Assembly: GCF_963678635.1 (NCBI RefSeq)
Contig: NC_087069.1
Location: forward strand, 1,812,166-1,876,165
Direction of reading: 5' to 3'
From: Symsagittifera roscoffensis
Taxonomy: Eukaryota; Xenacoelomorpha; Acoela; Convolutidae
Length of the DNA stretch: 64,000 nt
Of the stretch, positions 11,832 to 22,794 are shown piece after piece. Each line of letters starts with the position of its first letter. The first letter of the stretch is position 1. Both the position numbers and the translations under genes were made by a program. The notes under the pieces were generated by a model. That model made no database searches, had not been told where the DNA came from, and saw only the letters and a list, made by a program, of their open reading frames with translations.

Positions 11832-14369
11832 CTTGAGCTGCTGGTTTTCACCGACTAAAGAAAGAAAAAAAACCATAGTAGTACATAGGTCGCGATAATT
11901 TTTGATCAAAATGGTAGTAGAACAAGAGTTTCAAGGAAAAAATCTTTGCAGCAAACACATAATTTCTTTATGTAGATTTATGAAATGTTATAGTCTGTGT
12001 AACCTTTAGAAAGTTTAGTCTTTCTTATCGCAGGAGCCTTTAGATGTGAAAAACTCCCCCAAAACTTGTGGTTTGCGTGGAAGAATTTGCCGAAGTGATT
12101 GTTGCTCAAAGCAAGACCGCTGATGAATGTTTTTCTTGCGTAAAAAATTTTGCTCAAAAAAGTTTGAATGTGCAGCAAATCATTGATTCGTTGATTCATT
12201 GCTGTTTTAGTCCAAATCAGAGCCTGATTTATTATCAAGGCCAATCGATGCAATTACATAGACTCGGCGCTAAGTTTTGCTGTGAGCACAGCACGGGATG
12301 ATAGTTTGTTTTAACCTTTAAGCAAAAAAAATATAAATTTGGAACGAATTTGCTTAATGGGTTTATTAGATATAGAAAAATGAAAAATGACAAAAATCCA
12401 AAATTCACAGGCATTTATGCCAACGGATGTTTTAGGATCTCTTTAACTAATTCTGCCTATCTAGTGCATAAGAAGGTGGAGGAATTAGTTACTCGGTTCG
12501 ACATTCGCATATGCTCATCCGTTAAATTATTCCTTCTAGGGGTGGAGATTTGGTACTAGAGACTAAAGGTGGGATTTTGTTTAAAACCCCTTGTTTTGAA
12601 TATGAATAAATAACAAAGACGCAAAAAAGTAGTAAAACAAAGAGGCTCAATTTACCTTGAAGAATATAATTTCACCGCCCATCGAAGAAAATTACGATGA
12701 AAGCACGGAACTTGTTTATTATTGGCTCATAGACTCCGAGCAGCGAAGTAAGCAAAATAAATAGACTTGATCCAAAAGTTCAAGTTTTGCGTCATCAAGA
12801 GAAGACAAATTTTTGACGGTTGAAAGATAAACCCAACAGAGTGAGAAAGGCTTGATAAGATCTATCAAATTTCAATGCATTAAAAAAGCAGGTGCCAAAG
12901 ATTAATTTTCTTATCTGCTAAATTATTACCTAAAAAAACTGCTAACTGCATTTCAAATGGTATGAGGTAAACCACCGTATAAACAGAATACAAATAAAAA
13001 TAAAAATGAAAAAAAATGGCAAAAATGGGTAGAGAATGAGAATAAGCCTATATTGAAATAAGATAATTTTGATTTTTTAATATCGCCCCTGGGAGTAAAT
13101 GGCAGAGAAAAATTGGATTTATTTGATAATCGCCAAGCAAATATTCACTAAGTCTGGCTAATTGAGTTTTGAGCTATTTGGTCTTCCAGTTAATCAGTTG
13201 GAAAATTGGCACGATTGCTTCGAACTCGTTTGAGTAAAACAGATTAAAATGTCCAGATTTGTTTTTTTATATCAGATTAGATTAGAAAAAGAATGTGGTA
13301 GTTTTTACCAGAGTAAGTAGAGAGATCTACTGCCAAGTTGGCATATTAGCAGTTAAAAAAGGCTAACCAGTATAAATATATTTCGTCGTGGGAATAGCTC
13401 GAAAATTATCTACTTCGCTTCCTGTCTTTACATGCCCGGATTTCCTCGCCTTTCAACCTCGTGATTACCTTTTAAGACAAAAAACGAAGGAAAAACTGGC
13501 TATTGTTGTTTGAAGTTGTTTTGATTTTTTTTGGCTATTTCAAAAGCTGTTAGGTCGCTACTTTGGACGTCCAGGGAATAGAGAGGCACTCCATCATTTT
13601 TTGAAATGCGAGCAAAAACTTGGGTGCATAAATTATGTGATAAAATGCAATTTATTCACGTCCAAATGTTCTAATTTTAACAAGCTATAGTGATGAGTTT
13701 CTAATGAAGATTTAAAGCTGGATGATGAATGGAATGATACATAATATAAGTAGCGATACGGTATGTGCACCCGGAGCAAATATGAGATAGGCGAGTGATT
13801 TCAAATGAAAACGCACTTGGCTGGAAATCGAAATCCCTTTCAGACTGTTGTTTCGAAGCAATTACGCCAGAGCTAAGGAGTGTAGTAATTTACCGCCCGG
13901 GGATTCTGGAGTGATAAATGTAGGCTTAAATATAAACGAGGAGCAGATGAAGTAACAGGTTTACTTCAGAGATATTCATTTTTGATCAGGATTTTCTGAA
14001 AAAAATTGAGGGTTTATTGCTTGTCAAAGATTGGGAAACTCTAAATAATGTTTTGTAGTTCTTTACTGTAGATGCAAGCCAAATGATGTGGGAACGTCCA
14101 GTTGACACCGAAAGTGCGAGTTAGTTTAGAGAAAAAAATCGCCAGTGAATTTGTAAATTTTCTGTAATTGTAAATTTTGACTAACATAATAGGTAGTATC
14201 GAGTAGTGTGTTAAATGGTCTAATTGTTTCTTTTCATAGGGGAATTGGGAGTAGAGATTGTATAATACATGCCTTAGACATGGGATAGTCATGAAGATTG
14301 TCTGCCTTTTGGCGACTGTTCGTTGAGATAATGGTGTGTTTTGGGAAAGTTTTTGCATCCTTTTTAATA
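11832..14369. other. No gene recognised
   Basis: Moderately AT-rich sequence with short open frames only (for example 12068-12301 and 12350-12559). None has a recognisable domain, and I see no repeat from elsewhere in the window. It may hold old decayed elements or host intergenic DNA. Confidence 0.45.
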
Positions 14370-14401
14370 GACCACAAAAGCACCTGAGTGCTTTTATGGT
14401 C
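14370..14401. repeat. Short perfect-looking hairpin at the start of the duplicated array
   Basis: Arms at 14370-14383 and 14388-14401 pair at 13 of 14 positions around a CTGA loop. Its right half is the start of the sequence shared with the copy at 22795. It may mark an element end or a rearrangement point. Confidence 0.7.
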
Positions 14402-15192
14402 TGCTAAATAGACCAGACCTCTGATTACGTCACCAGTGTCTAGATGAAGTTAAGTATGAACACAACTTAGAGTAATCTACGAGTGCAATTCAATCGACAA
14501 GCAGTCCAGTTCGAAAGGCAGAATTATCGCATTCTTAGTGTGTTTTCAAGCGCACGGCAGTTAGATCAGTTGCGGATATATGGTGAATGGGAGAAGGGCG
14601 GTGTCCCTCTCAGGAATTCAACACCCTCAGCAACCAAAAGGCTATTTTACAAGACTTATTTTCACCCTCCAACCCTAAAGTTGTTCTAGAGACGCCTTTA
14701 GCGCCGCGTCAATATGTACTAACTTTTATAGGGAAAGCACGCCGTTAAATTGCTATTTCCGGTCAAAATTTTCCAGAGAGTACCAACCTACAAACGGGAC
14801 TTTTGGGATTTTGTGTAAATTTTGACTGCAGCGCAGAAAATTTTGGCTAACTAGAAGGTTTTTCACTGTTCCAAGGAAGCACCGGAAAATCACCCCCTTG
14901 AAAAACTCCTCCATAAACACAACGCCTTGACTAAGATGCCAATCAATCTCAAGAAATCACAAAAGAGTTGGTTTCGACAAAACATATTACTCTTGCATGA
15001 GGTGTACAAATTAGGCTCTTTGATCAATCTGCTACAAAACTAGCTCCATAGCGCAATGCTACTAAACTATTTGATGCCTTTTTGGGTTTGATTGATGGGG
15101 CATTGATTGGTCCTCATCTCCTGCGGATGGGGATAGAAACCTAGTCTCCTTTAGCTCCAATCCAATTTTCATACCCACTCAATCTCGTACAC

Positions 15193-15348
15193 TTGATCCG
15201 GAGAATTCAGCTCACAAATCCGAATCTTCCTGTAGTCGATCCCCTATTAATCTATATTTGTAACGAGTTTCAAATGCGGTCATTTGGGGGCGTATCGGTG
15301 AAATTAAAGTTTACATTTGACTTTCATCGAGAAAAATTTTTGCAATAA
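15193..15348 (+). other. Conserved open stretch of unknown origin inside the duplication unit
   Basis: A frame beginning LIRRIQLTNPNLPVVDPLLI and continuing through CNEFQMRSFGGVSVKLKF stays open in copies near 23600, 26460, 26970 and 30178. I do not recognise the product. It could be an exon remnant of a captured host gene or part of an unidentified transposon protein. A second short frame at 15462-15656 is also shared between copies. No start codon or splice context makes it a confident gene. Confidence 0.3.
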
Positions 15349-15924
15349 TCATTTATCAAAATCTGATAACAACAAGATGTTTACACCGCTTGATGTTTAT
15401 GATTGCGTGATATGATTGATCTATTTGAGCTAATTGATTAATACCAATCATAAAAGCAAAATTGTCACCGGTTGTAGCATGGACGAAGAAAAACCTTCTG
15501 GGGGTTTACAAATTGACTAATTTGTGCACTCCGTTTATTCAAATTCGGGCTTACGTGTATTATCACCAAGGTAGCAACTTGCCGTTACTTTGCTGCATCA
15601 AAAAGACCTTTCATCGCAATTTCCCTAAGTGCCCATCTGAAGAGACAATCCTCTAATAATCGCACCTAATACCAAACCTTCTAACGCTTCAAAGCAACAC
15701 TTTTTATCTTCCATTTATACAGCTGATTTGTTGAAACCGAAATTTGAGATAAATGTTTGATGTAAATCTAGGTATGATTGTCCAAAACTAAAAACTATGA
15801 CTAGATAAAGGAGCAAAAATATGCGAAATGAACCAGAACTCAAACCTCCCTCCCCTCCCCTTTCCACTTCTTCCCTCCCCTAGAAGTCCGCATTTGAAAT
15901 GAACTTTAATAAAAAAACTGGTCC

Positions 15925-16151
15925 CACCAGGTGGGCTGTGACAGATTTCGTCCCATGACAGATCTCGTTCCATTTTAATTTCATCAGATTTCGTCCTATT
16001 TCAAAGCGTAAACAGATTTCGTCCCACAAATTTGGATATGGGATGATAAGATGTTGGATATGGGACGAAATCTGTATGGGTCGAAATCTGTTAATTAAAT
16101 AAAAAGGACGAAATCTGTAGTACGAACGAAATCTGTGCCAATCACCAGGTG
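15925..16151. mobile_element. MITE-like element, copy 1
   Basis: A 209 bp core is flanked on both sides by the 9 bp direct repeat CACCAGGTG. Inside are four forward copies of a CAGATTTCGTCC-like motif followed by four inverted copies, so the element can fold back on itself. There is no coding capacity. The 8-9 bp flanking duplication would fit hAT-like or Mutator-like transposition, but the superfamily is not assigned. Confidence 0.7.
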
Positions 16152-16373
16152 ATGATGAAAACGTGCAACCATACATCGTCTCTTGAATTGACGGATGAGG
16201 CCACCAAAGTGACCCAGTGTGGACTGTTTGGAACTTTTGGGAAGAGTCGAGACTGCGAAAGTCAAACGAGTTTTCCCCAATCGAGTATATTGAATCCTCA
16301 ATATATTGTTGGTGTTTTCACATCTTTTACCTTGTTGGAAACATGAAGAATTTCGCAAAAAGATCTCAAATTA

Positions 16374-17288
16374 TAATTATGGAAAGCCAAACGTTAAATC
16401 TAGTTTTTAATACACAGAAAAAATTATTTGCGGAAAGCTTATTTGGGGCCATATAATGAAACAAGCCAATATTTAGTTTTGATGTAAGAAAAGTAAAAGT
16501 CGAAGCTTTTCCCCCCGCAGTTCTCAGCTTTAACAATCAGTTTTTTTTCACTGAAATGTTAGCTTAAAAGTCAAACCTCAAAAAGCTTACACTACACATT
16601 TTTATTATGGATTTCCAAAGAACCGAGGTATTTGAACGTTTCAACACTCGCATTACTTATTGGTTTCTGCTGAATACATTTCTAAATAGAATTATATTGC
16701 TCAAGATAGAGCAAAAGGGTGAATGCTCCGATTCCTTTTTAATGTCGAGGAAAAATCTAGGTGGTGGGTCTGTGAAGAGATGTATCAGCAACCCGAAAAC
16801 GGGCAGACCAGATCAGCAAACCGAAGATGAAGTTACCTTATCAGTGAACCAAAAATTGTGAAACATTGTATTGTGAACCAAAAACGTATTTTTCAAAATA
16901 ACAATGCTTTCAAATTAATGTTTTTTCTAGTTGACCTGTAAATTTGCCAGGAATTATGCAAAAAAATGTTGCGAATTAAGTTATACAGTTCACGAATTGA
17001 AATACTGCATTTAATCTGTGAATTTTTTTTCCAATTTGCTTCTTTCAAGCTCAGTTAGTATGTCTCAACCGGACTGTGTGTCGCACGCACACTAGATTTA
17101 AAACTTCAAATTCTTTTAAACGTAATTATGAGACCCCTTATGGCTCTAGGTTATCGCTAGTGACTCTAAATGCGGCGACTTTAAAACGAAATTCAAAAAA
17201 ATTTATGTTAGTTTTCAAATTTTACGTTGTTCAAGAAATTTACGTTGTTCAATTTTACGTTGAGTTGTTCAAGAAAAATTGAAGAGCT
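16374..17288. mobile_element. Insertion of about 915 bp found only in duplication copy 1
   Basis: Where copies 2 and 3 run straight from AAAGATCTCA to TTAGGGCCATC, copy 1 has extra sequence between two TTA triplets (16371-16373 and 17289-17291). No terminal inverted repeats or domains were recognised. A TTACGTTGTTCAAGAAA-like motif is repeated near its right end. It could be an insertion in copy 1 or sequence lost from the ancestor of the other copies. Confidence 0.6.
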
Positions 17289-17571
17289 TTAGGGCCATCT
17301 ATTTAGACATTAGAAAATCGCAAATTGATAATTTTCACAAAAATAGTCATTTTTTCCTGTTTACTTGCTTTCATTGTCTTTTTCCAACTGTCTGTTGGCT
17401 ATGATTTTTCATAGCGGACTTTTTTTAAGACATTGATAGACAAATTTTTGTAAATGTAGTTTTTTATTTATCCTATTTATCCACAAATATTTGACTCAGC
17501 AACTTTTCTCTGACTTCCTGTCTGTCAGTTTTTCATGCTATGTTTCTGTTTTTATCGCAAGTGGTGCTATG

Positions 17572-18957
17572 CAAAAAGGCTTGAAACCAAAATAAACGTT
17601 CGATATTTGGATCTTGGAAATCTAGCCGACGACTATAAGATAGTGCCCCACGACCTTATAAACATAATGAAAAAAAAAAAACTTTGGCCAAACCTAAAAA
17701 CAGACAAAAGACCGACCACAGGTACGCAGTACAATACAATACAATAATTTCTAAATTGAAAAACAACTGAGCTGGAAAAGTTTAGGAGGTTATTGATAAA
17801 CTGGATGCAGAATATGGTTTTTAACTCCTACAAAAAAGCTTTAGCGTACAATTTTTTTTTCAAATTGATTAAGTGGAAAGATACAATTGCTTTTTAGAAA
17901 AAATTGAATTAAAAAAACATATTTGAAAATGAATGATAGCCATTTTTGCAATCAGATCTCCCGGCAGCCAAAGGTGGCATGGGTCTTTTCTCAGCTCACC
18001 TATTAGCGTTACGCGCTTTTTTGGCCTCAGCAGAAGGAGCGAAAAATAGCTCAGGTGAAAATTTTGACTTGAAACACGAGGATGTAACATATAAAGGCGC
18101 AATAAAACTTTGGTTTGATGCAGCAAAAAGGGAATTAGCTCCGAAAAACTGAAAACAAAAATTTGATAAGCCCCTCATTGATAAGGAAAATTCTCAAATG
18201 ATTTTGAAACTAAATTCTACTGATTTAAATATATTGGGTGCTCATCAACATATGTTGGTATTGAAATGGTTGAATGTCATACCGTGTAAAAGTCTCAGAA
18301 TAAAATTGTCAAATATACAGCTCAGAACTGCAATTGGACTCCGCCTAGATTCAAAAATTGGTGAAAAACATATATACGTTTGCGGAAATTATGTAACCGA
18401 AGAAGAAATACATGACCGATCTTGTCTAAAAAGTGCAGAGAGATTCTCTTGGCATTCAAACTTGAATGCCTTTATGAATCAAAATTTCGCCTCAACTGAA
18501 AATCCTTTCCTGTTAGAGTCACGACACCTTCACGGAAAAGATTAGACGCGACCAGACGGTTTGAGGTTCATCCCGTGGACTGTTGGTAGGCGGCTCGTAA
18601 GAGATGTAAAGATAGTTGTCTCCATAGGCTCTACTAGCATAAGCTCAGGCTCGGTTGTCCATCAAAAAAAGAGATTTCATTGAGGATGAAAGTAGTTTTC
18701 AACCAATAGTTTTTAAAGTTCAGGATGTCACCGGCTCTAGCACTGAGGTTTTCCATAAAATTTCTGTGACAACTTGAGCACGTGTACCGAGGAACTCGGG
18801 GCAGGTAATTTTGTTAAGCAGAAAAATTCCCTCGCAAAACAGGTTCCGAACGCTGCCTGTCTACTTGGCAAAATTAACGATAAAACAAATTTCGGAGATT
18901 TTTTTTAATTTTTAGATCCAAGGGGAGAAAGTGCAGCTCAGTATAAGTATCTGATGG
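17572..18957 (+). pseudogene. LINE 3' half (RT palm to restriction-like endonuclease), degenerate copy 1
   Basis: Homologous to the open LINE ORF at 42829-45077. The RT box YLDDGDLADDY of that ORF is here YLDLGNLADDY, so the catalytic pair is damaged. Further on are LPAAKGGMGLFSA-type sequence, then LNVIPCKSLRIKLSN, the CCHC module CGNYVTEEEIHDRSC, and the endonuclease block RPDGLR...PWTVG..LVRDVKI. A C-terminal NSLAKQVPNAACLLG segment follows. Internal stops (for example at about 18150 and 18543) and a large deletion after the RT box make it a pseudogene. Confidence 0.85.
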
Positions 18958-18971
18958 ACCTATAGATTCAT

Positions 18972-20830
18972 AGCAGTTCAATCTTCTTGAGTTTCTCTCA
19001 ATTAGGGTTTATTCTGTGCCGATGTTAGCTTTCTCAATCTGGTTGACTTGAATTCCAGCCATCTGACTCTTTTCTTATATCCACGTTTTACTTTTAAAAT
19101 AGGATACAAACTTTAAAGTTTTCATTGAAGAAGTAAAAGAAGTATGGAGGTTGCAGTGGACTTTTTCAGCATCCAGATGGACGTTTTAAACGCAAAAAAC
19201 ATTGAGGGATCTAAAAGAACTTTATTTTCAGTTGAAATCAGCAGCAAAAACCTAGAAAAACCGAGAAAGATACAGGAATAAATTTAAAAAACAGTTAAGC
19301 AGGGTGGGTGTTAAGTATGGCAACGTCAAGCTTGGTCTCCAAGTTTTTATTACCGTAGGAATTCAACGGTTATAACGACTTCGAAAGCTACCTAACAAAC
19401 ATCGAGTTATCAAAAGAACTACAAAACTAGAAACGACCTGTAAGTGGAACCGAAAGGGATGAACAGCAGTATTACTTCGCGTTAAGACTGCAAAAATCAG
19501 CAAATGAATTTTAACGCACCTTTCCAGACGTTAATAGAAATAGTAATGATCAGAACGCTATGAGCAGTGGTCTTCCGAGGACGGCTATTGCGTCGCGTGC
19601 AGCAGGCAGGTGAAAAATTGACCAGTTTACTGGGCGATTTGCAGCAATTGACGTTGAAATTGTACCAAGAGGATTCCCAAGACATTCGGAATCACTTAGT
19701 GCTTCGAGCGAGATGGTCTCAAAGGGATCGACAAAACTCAAATTAATTTTAAGCTACGCAAGACAATTTGGGACAAGGACATGAACATCGCAGATGCTTT
19801 AGAGCGTGTATTTCACCTGGAATTTGTCATTAGAATTGAGGCAGAAGAACAAACGCCGCGAAGAGCAGCCATATGGAGGTGTAAGAAAGACATACTAGGA
19901 GACTCTGTAAAAAGATGTGTGAAAATAATACTCGGAGCAGTGATGGTCAAAGAGGATGGGAGAAAAACGCGACAGGAAGGGAACCGATATTGGGGAAAAG
20001 ATTCAAGAGATCGTGCAAGAACTCCCACCCCTGGACCAAATACGCGCAAAAAAATGACACCTCTAGAAGTAAAAATGACTGAAGCAACGTTTTTGATCAA
20101 AATTTAGCAAAAAGATCTAAGTATGAGTGTATGATAATCAAGAAAGATAGTTTCACCATTGTATCTTATTTACGGTGGTGATTTGCAAGCGTTATCAAAT
20201 CAGTACATTAGCAATTTGTCTAGCAGAGTCACTGAATTTGTGACATTCGACCAGAATGTATCGAAAAGCAGTTCTAATTCGAATTTTTATTATAGCAGCT
20301 GAGCGAGAAAATTGGCTGTTTTAGCACATTAACGGTGTTAGTCGATCAATTTGACGAATTGGGAATGGTCAATTCGGTGTGACATGTTAATTTATAAAAT
20401 TTCGTTGTAAAAGAAAGACACGTTGCGACGTCGACAATTCGCGACAATTGAAAACTGAAAAAACACAGAACAACAATATTCTGAGATACAGAAGAGTCGG
20501 ACAAAAAACAACGACAAACTGAGAAAAGATAATAATTTACGTTCATTCCGAGTTGTAACGATTGTGCCGCTACAATCGTTAAAAAGCAATTCTCGAGAAC
20601 CAGGAAGCATGTTGGGACGACGTGTCCAGCCTTCCGGTAAGAGACAAGACAGCTCTTCGTCCGAATTCAAACATCCGGAAGGGTCTCGGGAGAGAACTTA
20701 AACGTTATTTTAACAAAATTTTAGCTTCCCGGAATGTCTTGAGTTGAATTTAACTAATAGTAAATTCTTTTTCAGAATATGAGAAGCTAGGAGTTGAGGG
20801 AAAGGGTTGATACATCTTCGATTGAGATGA
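18972..20830 (+). repeat. Second duplicated block (gag remnant plus LTR), copy 1
   Basis: Sequence from AGCAGTTCAATCTTCTTGAG to within the LTR is shared with 30315-32190 at high identity. In copy 1 it follows a complete duplication unit; in copy 2 it follows a truncated unit. The junctions differ, so rearrangement occurred after or during duplication. Confidence 0.88.
19350..20107 (+). pseudogene. Ty3/Gypsy gag remnant, copy 1
   Basis: Readable as EFNGYNDFESYLTNIEL, then QYYFALRLQKSANEF, and after a frameshift LLRRVQQAGEKLTSLLGDLQ and MNIADALERVFHLE, which follows the capsid pattern of Ty3/Gypsy Gag. Stops occur after ELQN and ANEF, and there is a 4-base difference from copy 2 near 19706. 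The tail (RTPTPGPNTRKK) is basic. It should package element RNA but is broken here. It lies just upstream of an LTR. Confidence 0.65.
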
Positions 20831-21150
20831 TGATTTTTATCTACTGAGCAAAAACAATAGTAATATAATAAGTAGTACTAGCCCTGTTTTTAGGAGTGAC
20901 CTCATGGTCTGGGGATACTGAGACCCAGCCATGAGCTCACTATTTTGCATGTAATTAAGTTAATTTGAGCGTTCTGGTCGAAGCCGGAGAACAGTAACGT
21001 TTTTGTCGACCCGATGTTGAAAAGGCCACCAAAAGAACTGGCTTTGGTAGAGACGGTGAAAAGCATGTAGAGCTTTGTTTAGACGCCGGCCAGTCGTTTT
21101 ATAGCTTAGCTTCACTTTCGGTCGATATGTACTTCCGCGCGAATGTTACA
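20378..21150 (+). repeat. Gypsy-type LTR, upstream copy
   Basis: Starts TGTGACATG and ends GCGAATGTTACA, followed 12 bases later by the same TGGCGCTCCTGGGTG site seen after the giant element's LTR. Its 3' part is alignable with that LTR (GAGACGGTGAAAA, GCCAGTCGTT, CGAATGTTACA). This gives the 3' boundary good support; the 5' boundary is less certain and could be at 20385. Confidence 0.7.
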
Positions 21151-21319
21151 TAGATATTTTTATGGCGCTCCTGGGTGTTATTCTTTCTTAACATCATGAC
21201 CGGCAGAACCGTTAACGAGCACTTCAAAACAAGGCCCTAACTACCGGGGCGGAAGGGTAGCTCGGAACGCGGAAGCCTTCCGGATTCCCGTGAATAACTT
21301 TTTACTGTACTAATACCGA
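21151..21319 (+). other. Primer-binding site and short leader remnant after the LTR
   Basis: TGGCGCTCCTGGGTG starts at 21163, matching the putative primer-binding site of the giant element at 45974. The following 140 bases resemble the giant element's leader only patchily (ACATCATGACCGGCAG against CATCATGATCAGCAAG). The leader is cut off by the 28S-like segment. Confidence 0.6.
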
Positions 21320-21482
21320 TTAATAAAAAGATCGATAGGCCATGCTTTCGCAGTCTGTAATCATACTGAAAATCTAGTTCAAGCTATCATTTTCCCTTTT
21401 GCTCCACGTCAGGATTCTGTCCCCACTGAGTTAGTTTTAGGACACCTGCGTTATCTTTTTACAGATGTACCGCCCCAGTCAG
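21320..21482 (-). rRNA. Degenerate 28S rRNA fragment (about 160 bp), antisense
   Basis: The reverse complement reads GACTGGGGCGGTACATCTGT, then GATAACGCAGGTGTCCTAA, GGAGCAAAAGGGAAAA, GATTTTCAGTATGATTACAG and GAAAGCATGGCCTATCGATC. This is the order found in domain V of eukaryotic nuclear 28S rRNA. Several substitutions in normally invariant positions show that it is not a working rRNA. It lies between an LTR/leader and a truncated second LTR. Confidence 0.85.
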
Positions 21483-21811
21483 GGAATGATGATTTTTATC
21501 TACTGAACAAAAACAATAGAAATATAATAAATAAGTAGTAGCCCTGTTTTTAGGAGTGACCTCGTGTTCTGGGGATACTGAGACCCAGCCATGAGCTCAC
21601 TATTTTTGCATGTAATTTAGTTAATCTTAGCGTTCTGGCCGAAGCCGGAAACACTAACGTTTTTGTCGACCCGATGTTAAAAAGGACCACACAAATAACT
21701 GGCTTTGGCAGAGACGGTGAAAAGCATGTTGAGCTGTGTTTAGACGCTAGCCAGTCGTTTCATAACCTAGCTTTATTTTCCGTCGATATGTACTTCCGGG
21801 CGAATGTTAAA
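21483..21811 (+). repeat. 5'-truncated second LTR segment
   Basis: Sequence from GATGATTTTTATCTACTGA to CGGGCGAATGTTA repeats the 3' half of the LTR at 20378-21150. Its sequence and 3' flank match the solo LTR at 31689-32462 more closely than the first LTR does. With the upstream LTR it brackets a leader and the 28S fragment. Confidence 0.8.
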
Positions 21812-22272
21812 ATTTCTCAATTCTGAACCTTTGTCAACCAACCGAATTATTCTGAGCTGTTTGCATTTTATTTAAATGTTCTATTGTTTAATTTTTGAAA
21901 TGTTGGTTGTTAAATACCAACTCCGATTTGTTATAATAAAAGTTGTTCGTGTAGATTTTTTTTTGTATTCATTCATTCAAAGTTTTTGCCTTAATTATAT
22001 ACAATCAAAGGGAAGGAGACCCGCAGCAAAACAAGAATGTTTGAACCAGGGCAGGGTCGGATGTTTTTTTATGAACTTCTTGGTATTCTAGTAAGAATTG
22101 TCCGTTCATTAAATTGAGGCATGTTAGTTGGTAAATTTCTTTTTTCAAATTGACTGGTGCTGCTAATGCGTCATAATTGGCTTGCGTCACTTAAGAAATT
22201 TTGTAGAATCAAAGAATTACTCGTTCAAATTTTTCCAAAAGTATTTTCGGTCATATTCTTGCTTCTGTGACC
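21812..22272. other. Flanking sequence shared with the solo LTR, then unassigned
   Basis: The first 90 bases after the LTR (TTCTCAATTCTGAACC...) are also found after the solo LTR at 32463, showing a common flank. The rest has no recognised gene. Confidence 0.55.
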
Positions 22273-22794
22273 GAAGATAAATTGCTGTGATAAACTTATT
22301 AAATAGTTTCATGTGATATGATACGCTCATAATGGTACGCTTGTAAGAAGAAGGCCCGGTACGGGATTTTAGAGACAAGCTCGTCAAGCCGCGATACACC
22401 CCCTCTACCCGGACATACCCGCCGGAACCTCCACCCGTGAAAAACCAGGTTGTTATCGCTTTCAGTTCTTTTTTATTTTTGTTTTTTAAAGCTATTTCTC
22501 TACAATCGATTTAACAATCTATTCTTTCTCTTGTTTTGTCTGTTTTGTACCCTGTTTAGTGAATGTCCTTGCCGAAGTACAGGCCGAAGTGGCTACCCAA
22601 CGTCGCAAGATAAGCAGCAATGATTCTACCACATCTGCTGCTCCCCAGAACTAAATCAGAAACAAACGCATCAAACTCCAAAACACTGAACCGCCGCATA
22701 ATTTTATGGAAGCAAGGCCTATCATACGAACTTTTCACAAAAGCGAAAGCTCTCCAAATTAGACATCCAAAACAGAAGAAGTCCGAAGTAAACG
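22273..22794 (+). pseudogene. 5' end fragment of a restriction-like-endonuclease LINE
   Basis: From 22273 the sequence resembles the 5' untranslated region of the PHD-finger LINE at 42479 (CTTATTAAATAG and GGGATTTTAGAGACA). From about 22560 short frames read AEVQAEVATQRRK and, after a frameshift, LNRRIILWKQGLSYELFTKA with RHPKQKK. This fits the N-terminal linker before RT in LINEs of the type seen at 32571-34668. The fragment stops where duplication unit copy 2 begins. Confidence 0.5.

Larger units (their letters stand above)
14379..18957 (+). repeat. Segmental duplication unit, copy 1 (with private insertion)
   Basis: The sequence 14379-18957 is repeated at 22795-26448, and from the AGATGCCAATCAATCTC point (14934) onward also at 26718-29917. 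Each unit contains a conserved open stretch, a MITE-like element, an AT-rich spacer and the degenerate 3' half of a restriction-like-endonuclease LINE. Copy 1 alone has about 915 extra bases at 16374-17288. Copies 2 and 3 join their ends at the same GACTAAGATGCC junction, as expected of a head-to-tail array. Confidence 0.9.

Noticed and set aside
11489-11909. Open frames spanning the N run
   Set aside because: They are open only because undetermined bases contain no stops.
21320-21482. Working rRNA gene or R2 target site
   Set aside because: The fragment is about 160 bases with substitutions in conserved positions and does not include the R2 target sequence of 28S.
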